Positions 17,215 to 20,395 of a DNA stretch of 20,395 nt are shown piece after piece. The stretch spans positions 1-20,395 of the forward strand of contig JAJDTN010000379.1 of NCBI GenBank assembly GCA_022827165.1. The letters run 5' to 3'. The stretch comes from Candidatus Latescibacterota bacterium. GTDB lineage: Bacteria > Latescibacterota > UBA2968 > UBA8231. Below the pieces are notes generated by a model. That model was not told the DNA's origin, ran no database searches, and saw only the letters and a list, made by a program, of their open reading frames with translations. The position numbers were made by a program, and so were the translations under genes. Each line of letters begins with the position of its first letter. Within the stretch, counting starts at the first letter, position 1.

Positions 17215-18655
17215 CGGCGTCCTGCAGCTCGATCTCCAGGGTGATCCAGCGGCCGTGGAGGCCGGCCACCGAGTCGCGGTCCCGCCAGCGAAGCGCGTAG
17301 CCGAGGTGGTCCCCGCGGATCGGCTCCATGTCGTCCGGTCCGTACCCGGCCAGGGGGGCGCCGCCCTCATCGAGGAGACCCACGCGGCAGGACCCGCCGC
17401 CGCCGGCGTCGACGTTCACCAGCAGATCCGGATGGTCGATGCGCAAGGGCCGCGTGCGGATGAGCCCGCCCTCGCCCTCGGCGCGCATCCCGGCGAACCC
17501 GTCCTGGCGCAGCGTCGCCAGGCACAGGCCGGGGGGTTTCTCGATGCCGGGCGGCATCTCGCGCTTCGGCGCCGGCGAGTGGTACTGGGCGGCGGAGGTG
17601 TAGTAGAAGTGGAGCCGCCCCTCCCGCGGCACCGGCGCCGAGGGGAAGATCGCCATGCGGCCGCTGTCCCAGGCGGTGCCCTCGCCCCGGGGGATGATGC
17701 ACCGCGCCTCGGGTGGCCGCAGCCACTCCTCGCCGTCGCGGGAGCAGGCCAGGTCCAGGTCCATGGACCAGTCGTCGAGGGCGTGGAGGATCTGCGCGAA
17801 GCCGAGGTACATGTCGTCGTACACGAAGCCGTTGTTCATGTAGACCTGGTCCCGGGGGCGGTCGTGCCCGTCGATGGGCAGGATCGGCACGTGGGGCGAC
17901 CACGAGGCGAAGTCGGGGCTCCAGCAGGTGTGGCGCAGCCGCACCCAGGTGCCGGGCTCGCCACCGCGCACCTTGCCGCTGGCCCAGCGGTTGTCCCAGT
18001 AGAGGCGCTTGCCGAAGAGCCGGTAGCCGCCGCGCAGGGTGTCCAGCATCCAGGTGTAGGTGTCGCCGAAGCCGTCGGCGTGGGTGTGCACGAGACGCTC
18101 GCGCGCCGGCCAGTGGATGCCGTCGGGGGAGGCGCTGGTGTAGAGGCCCGTCGGGTACGGCGTGTCCTTCGACTCGTAGAGCCGTTTGCCCGTCTCCGGG
18201 TCGTGGTCCCGGTTGTAGCGCCACAGGGCCATCTTGTAGCGGGCCGACGGGTCCGGATCGAGGGGGTCGCGGGCGATGCAGGGTCCGGACAGCTCGTGGG
18301 GGCCGGGGTAGACGCCGGAGTACGGGTAGTTGACGACGCAGATGTTGTTGTCGCGGCTGCCCCGGAACTCGAACAGCCCCAGGGGCGGCGTCTCCCAGTG
18401 GACCCCGTCGCCGGAGCGGGCCTGGCAGATGAAGCGGGCGTCGGTGACGCCTTCCGGATCGAGGGGCCGCGTGGAGTACCAGAGGACGAACTCGCCGGTG
18501 GCGGGGTCGATCTCGAAGCCGCCGTGGTTGGCCAGCGTCGAGCCCCAGGGATCGGTGAAGATCTTCACCGGGTTGTCGGGGTGTTTGTCCAGCCGGTGGA
18601 ACCGCCGGGCGACGCCGTGGCAGGAGTGGATGTGGTGATCATCGATGAAGAGCAT
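17171..18655 (-). CDS. Five-bladed beta-propeller glycosidase-like protein
   Basis: This encodes a 494-residue protein with no signal peptide. It resembles the uncharacterised GH32/GH43/GH68-type five-bladed propeller proteins of planctomycete-like bacteria, annotated as arabinanase/levansucrase/invertase-like. Supporting features are blade-like repeats of aromatic and acidic motifs: DPWGSTLANHGGFEIDPATG (35-54), FVLWYSTRP, SGDGVHWETP, YKMALWRY, TSASPDGIHWP, SRDGEEWLRPPEAR and LHFYYTSAAQYHSPAP. The 'S-x-DG-x-x-W' repeats are typical of propeller hydrolases. A final beta-sandwich-like part (about 395-494) resembles the C-terminal domain of GH32 enzymes (WITLEIELQDAELFAVHNRN). I cannot assign catalytic residues or the sugar. 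The ATG at 18655 comes one base after the stop of a truncated upstream gene, with only a weak AAGGCGAG ribosome-binding site, so it was probably translationally coupled to that gene. Confidence 0.78.
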   Translation of the reverse strand: MLFIDDHHIHSCHGVARRFHRLDKHPDNPVKIFTDPWGSTLANHGGFEIDPATGEFVLWYSTRPLDPEGVTDARFICQARSGDGVHWETPPLGLFEFRGSRDNNICVVNYPYSGVYPGPHELSGPCIARDPLDPDPSARYKMALWRYNRDHDPETGKRLYESKDTPYPTGLYTSASPDGIHWPARERLVHTHADGFGDTYTWMLDTLRGGYRLFGKRLYWDNRWASGKVRGGEPGTWVRLRHTCWSPDFASWSPHVPILPIDGHDRPRDQVYMNNGFVYDDMYLGFAQILHALDDWSMDLDLACSRDGEEWLRPPEARCIIPRGEGTAWDSGRMAIFPSAPVPREGRLHFYYTSAAQYHSPAPKREMPPGIEKPPGLCLATLRQDGFAGMRAEGEGGLIRTRPLRIDHPDLLVNVDAGGGGSCRVGLLDEGGAPLAGYGPDDMEPIRGDHLGYALRWRDRDSVAGLHGRWITLEIELQDAELFAVHNRNAAPRG

Positions 18656-18656
18656 G

Positions 18657-18776
18657 TCAGAAGCTCGCCTTGATGCGCGCCCAGGAGGAGGGTTCTACGG
18701 CGGAAACGTCGTCGTAGAGGGAAGGATCCTCCCCGGCGCCGATGAGCAATCTGGAGAACCGGATGGTCTCGTCTTC
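18657..18776 (-). pseudogene. C-terminal remnant of a gene once upstream of the propeller gene
   Basis: Minus-strand codons between an in-frame TAG (18779-18777) and the TGA at 18659 read as a convincing protein tail: FSRLLIGAGEDPSLYDDVSA then VEPSSWARIKASF, about 39 codons with normal coding composition. The TGA is one base before the ATG of the propeller gene, the arrangement of coupled operon genes. No start codon precedes the tail, and upstream of the TAG the frame does not continue sensibly. The rest of the gene therefore seems lost where the low-GC island begins. The parent family is not identifiable from this piece. The ending SSWARIKASF recalls short conserved 'SWxxIK' ends seen on proteins of some candidate phyla; that is an impression only. 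Confidence 0.55.
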
Positions 18777-18840
18777 CTATCCGTTAGGAGGTCCCAAACG
18801 CATCCCGCCGCGCTCCATCGCCCTCCTTCCCGACGTAGGA

Positions 18841-19419
18841 TCACGGCGACCTTGACACTCCCATCAGGAAACCCTGATCAAGGACAAGACGATTGTCCGC
18901 CTTAAGCCGTAGTTCATTCGCACTGCTAGCAGGATCGTGGGCAAGCCACACCTTGACTCCCTCTGATTGTGCCGTCTGAATTGCGGGCAGAAGGTCAGCG
19001 TCTCCAGAGAACAAGCAGGCATAGCTGATCTGGTTCTTGACCGACAGAGAGACGATCTCAAGGCCGATCATCAAGTCGACCCCTTTCTGCACGTATGTGT
19101 AAGGGCTGTTCTGTCCCTGTCTCTTGATGCTACCGAGGCGCACCGTGCAGTCAGGGAGCCCCTGCAATCCATCTATGAATCTACGCTTCTTGGACATCCG
19201 ATCTCTCTCGTCCTGGGTAGGGGGACTGCCTTGGTACGGTAGACAGTCATAGAAGTAAGTCCTCAGTAGATTTACTGGACCATGTATGGACGAAGCAATC
19301 CTGGTTAAAGTGACTTCCGCCAGTTTCCCGTAGTCGATCCTGATCCCGTTTTTCTTCGCGACTTTAGCTGTATATCCGCCGTCAATGAAGATCGCTACCC
19401 TTTCCGACACTTCGAACAT
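18841..19419 (-). CDS. Stand-alone NYN-domain (LabA/DUF88-like) putative ribonuclease
   Basis: This encodes a 192-residue protein that is essentially one NYN domain, a PIN-like metal-dependent nuclease fold. Expected acidic residues are present: Asp13 in VAIFIDGGY (8-16), Asp59 in RTYFYDCLPY, Lys112 and Asp115 in QKGVDLMIGL, and Asp140 and Asp142 in LFSGDADLLPAI. Family knowledge suggests RNA cleavage in the cytoplasm; the target is unknown. I chose the ATG at 19419 because GGAGAAAGG precedes it and family proteins start just before the IFIDGGY strand. A longer in-frame ATG at 19524, with GGGAG 7 bases upstream, would add 35 residues that cross the G/C hairpin and do not look like protein. 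Codon use is much less GC-biased than in all neighbours, pointing to horizontal transfer. It could be an accessory defence or stress nuclease, but there is no partner gene. Confidence 0.9.
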   Translation of the reverse strand: MFEVSERVAIFIDGGYTAKVAKKNGIRIDYGKLAEVTLTRIASSIHGPVNLLRTYFYDCLPYQGSPPTQDERDRMSKKRRFIDGLQGLPDCTVRLGSIKRQGQNSPYTYVQKGVDLMIGLEIVSLSVKNQISYACLFSGDADLLPAIQTAQSEGVKVWLAHDPASSANELRLKADNRLVLDQGFLMGVSRSP

Positions 19420-19785
19420 CCCTTTCTCCAAATAGGAAGGGGGGGACTGACTAAGAAGCCAGCCCCCCCCTGAAATGTCCTGACACGCCAGAGGAACGCT
19501 GTCCAAGGGGGCGTCAGGGTGCATTATTCTGCTCCCGAGAAGCTACTGTCGCTAGCTGCCGTGCGTCAAGACCTTCTCCAAGGTTCATCGCAAGGCATCG
19601 TCCTATGTTTCAAGACACTGTTTATATTGAAGTTATCGTCCGAGACCGGCTCCCTCCCCACTTCCCGTCTAGGCAGGCCGGGGGATAAAGGGTATGCCCC
19701 GAATGAAGCCCGATGACCCCAAAGCCTGTCGGTTCATGGATCGCCGCATCGGCCTGAAGGGCCTCTCCGGTCATCATTTGCGAAG
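19420..19785. other. Non-coding stretch between divergent NYN and phosphoesterase genes
   Basis: About 366 bases without a convincing gene. Short frames on both strands (for example 19519-19716 plus and 19622-19819 minus) lack ribosome-binding sites and protein-like composition. It contains the G/C-tract hairpin at 19439-19469 and an AT-rich patch around 19619-19635 (TATATT on the plus strand, TATAAA on the minus) that could hold a -10 element for either gene. I could not pair it with a good -35. Confidence 0.5.
19439..19469 (-). promoter_or_regulatory. G-tract/C-tract hairpin in the NYN gene leader
   Basis: Seven G (19439-19445) pair with C in the eight-C run (19463-19470). CTG pairs with CAG inside, one A is bulged (19446), and a 10-base loop AT-richer than the stem closes it. 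On the NYN-coding strand it ends 19 bases before the ATG and just ahead of the ribosome-binding site. It could limit translation or mark the end of an upstream transcript. It has no U-tract. Confidence 0.45.
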
Positions 19786-20395
19786 ATGATGAGACACCCC
19801 CCCCAAGCCCTTCGGACAACCCTCTTCGTGGGCGACGTCCACGGCTGCGCCGCCGAGCTGGAGGAGCTACTACAGCGCGCCGGGTACTCCCCGTCCTCGC
19901 ACCGCCTCCTGCTCACGGGGGACGCCTTCAGCCGCGGCCCGGACCCGCTGCGGGTCTGGGAGATCCTGCGCGGCACCGGCGCGGAGATGGTCCTCGGAAA
20001 CCACGACGACCGCCTCCTGGCGCAGATGCGGGATCACCGCGCCGGCGGCGAGGTCCGCTTCGGGCGTCCGGACCACCGCCGCACCTTCGAGGCCCTGCGG
20101 CCCGTCCTCGACGAGCTGCTGCCGTGGCTGGAGCGGACGCCGCTGTCGATCGAGGGGGAGGGTTTTCTGCTGGTCCACGCCGGCATCCACCCGGAGCGGG
20201 GCCTCGACGGAACCACGCGTGAGGAGTTCCTCGCCATCCGCACCTGGCCTCCCACGGGCGGCCTCGACGGCCAGCGGTGGCACGACGCCATCGAGCCCCC
20301 GCCCGGCCGCGTGATCGTCTTCGGTCACGACGCGCCCGGCGGACTCGTGGTCAAGCGGCGGGACCCGGAGAAGGGCGGACGGCCGTGGGCCGTGG
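19786..20395 (+). CDS. ApaH-like metallophosphoesterase, 3' end off the right edge
   Basis: The frame is open from an ATG-ATG pair at 19786 to the right edge (203 codons). It has all blocks of the calcineurin-like/PPP phosphoesterase fold: GDVHG (16-20), GDAFSRG (45-51), GNHD (71-74), VHAG (130-133) and GHD (180-182), which bind the two metal ions. The second block reads GDxxSRGP rather than the GDxxDRG of protein phosphatases, closer to GDLVARGP of ApaH. VLGNHDDRLLA also resembles the ApaH segment. It may therefore hydrolyse diadenosine tetraphosphate or a similar nucleotide, but protein phosphatase activity is not excluded. No clear Shine-Dalgarno precedes the start, and the start lies at the edge of the low-GC island, so its original promoter and perhaps its first codons may have been replaced. 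Confidence 0.88.
   Translation, partial: MMRHPPQALRTTLFVGDVHGCAAELEELLQRAGYSPSSHRLLLTGDAFSRGPDPLRVWEILRGTGAEMVLGNHDDRLLAQMRDHRAGGEVRFGRPDHRRTFEALRPVLDELLPWLERTPLSIEGEGFLLVHAGIHPERGLDGTTREEFLAIRTWPPTGGLDGQRWHDAIEPPPGRVIVFGHDAPGGLVVKRRDPEKGGRPWAV

Larger units (their letters stand above)
18780..19785. other. Low-GC island, probably acquired
   Basis: Roughly from 18780 to 19785 the composition falls to about half GC with ordinary A/T-ending codons, in strong contrast to the very GC-rich DNA on both sides. It contains the NYN gene and non-coding sequence. Its left edge coincides with the truncated gene and its right edge with the start of the metallophosphoesterase. I found no integrase, transposase, tRNA or clear terminal repeats, so the mechanism of entry is unknown. 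The edges are approximate. Confidence 0.65.

Noticed and set aside
15725..18673. Plus-strand frame of 982 codons across ABC-F and propeller genes
   Set aside because: Antisense to two clear minus-strand genes, with typical antisense composition.
18645..18905. Plus-strand 86-codon frame near the island edge
   Set aside because: No ribosome-binding site, and it overlaps two minus-strand coding ends; composition is not protein-like.
19519..19716. Plus-strand 65-codon frame inside the low-GC gap
   Set aside because: No ribosome-binding site and no recognisable pattern; expected by chance in this less GC-rich DNA.
18740..19795. Possible short direct repeats (GATGAG) flanking the low-GC island
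   Set aside because: Only about six bases match, and not precisely at the compositional edges, so it is not evidence of a target-site duplication.

Overview
This is a very GC-rich bacterial chromosome segment that is densely coded on both strands. I see no rRNA, tRNA, CRISPR array or insertion sequence. The mix of genes suggests a heterotrophic, polysaccharide-degrading lineage with an anaerobic side: a DUF4838 hydrolase-like protein, a DUF6807/PmoA-type protein, an anaerobic sulfatase-maturating enzyme, a beta-propeller glycosidase-like protein and formate-tetrahydrofolate ligase. Planctomycetota, Latescibacterota, Eisenbacteria or similar candidate phyla would fit. No marker gene is present, so this is only a guess.

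Layout. (1) 1-5488, minus strand: one uninterrupted reading frame of at least 1829 codons, running off the left edge. It encodes a giant soluble protein I do not recognise. The long plus-strand frames over it are antisense shadows. (2) 5706-8476, minus strand: a run of histidine kinase, receiver-only response regulator, SAM-dependent methyltransferase and small lipoprotein, read in that order. The giant gene lies further downstream on the same strand. (3) 8639-10351, plus strand: fhs, divergent from the kinase. (4) 10367-12626, minus strand: a two-gene unit of radical SAM/SPASM anSME followed by the DUF6807 protein, with a recognisable promoter. (5) 12736-15027, plus strand: an exported DUF4838 protein. 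(6) 15044-16987, minus strand: a YbiT-like ABC-F ATPase with an extra C-terminal extension. (7) 17171-18655, minus strand: a five-bladed beta-propeller glycosidase-like protein. One base upstream of its start is the stop codon of a gene of which only about 39 C-terminal codons remain.

(8) About 18780-19785: base composition drops to roughly half GC, unlike everything else. This island holds a stand-alone NYN-domain nuclease-like gene and about 370 bases of non-coding DNA, including a G-tract/C-tract hairpin just before the NYN gene. It lies exactly where the gene upstream of the propeller gene is cut off, so an insertion or replacement is likely. (9) 19786 to the right edge, plus strand: the start of an ApaH-like metallophosphoesterase in normal high-GC sequence.

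The anSME, DUF6807, DUF4838 and propeller genes together suggest degradation of a complex, possibly sulfated, glycan. No sulfatase gene lies in the window to complete the picture. The most unusual items are the giant protein, which carries a Cys motif resembling the UDP-glucose dehydrogenase active site, and the low-GC NYN island with its truncated flanking gene.
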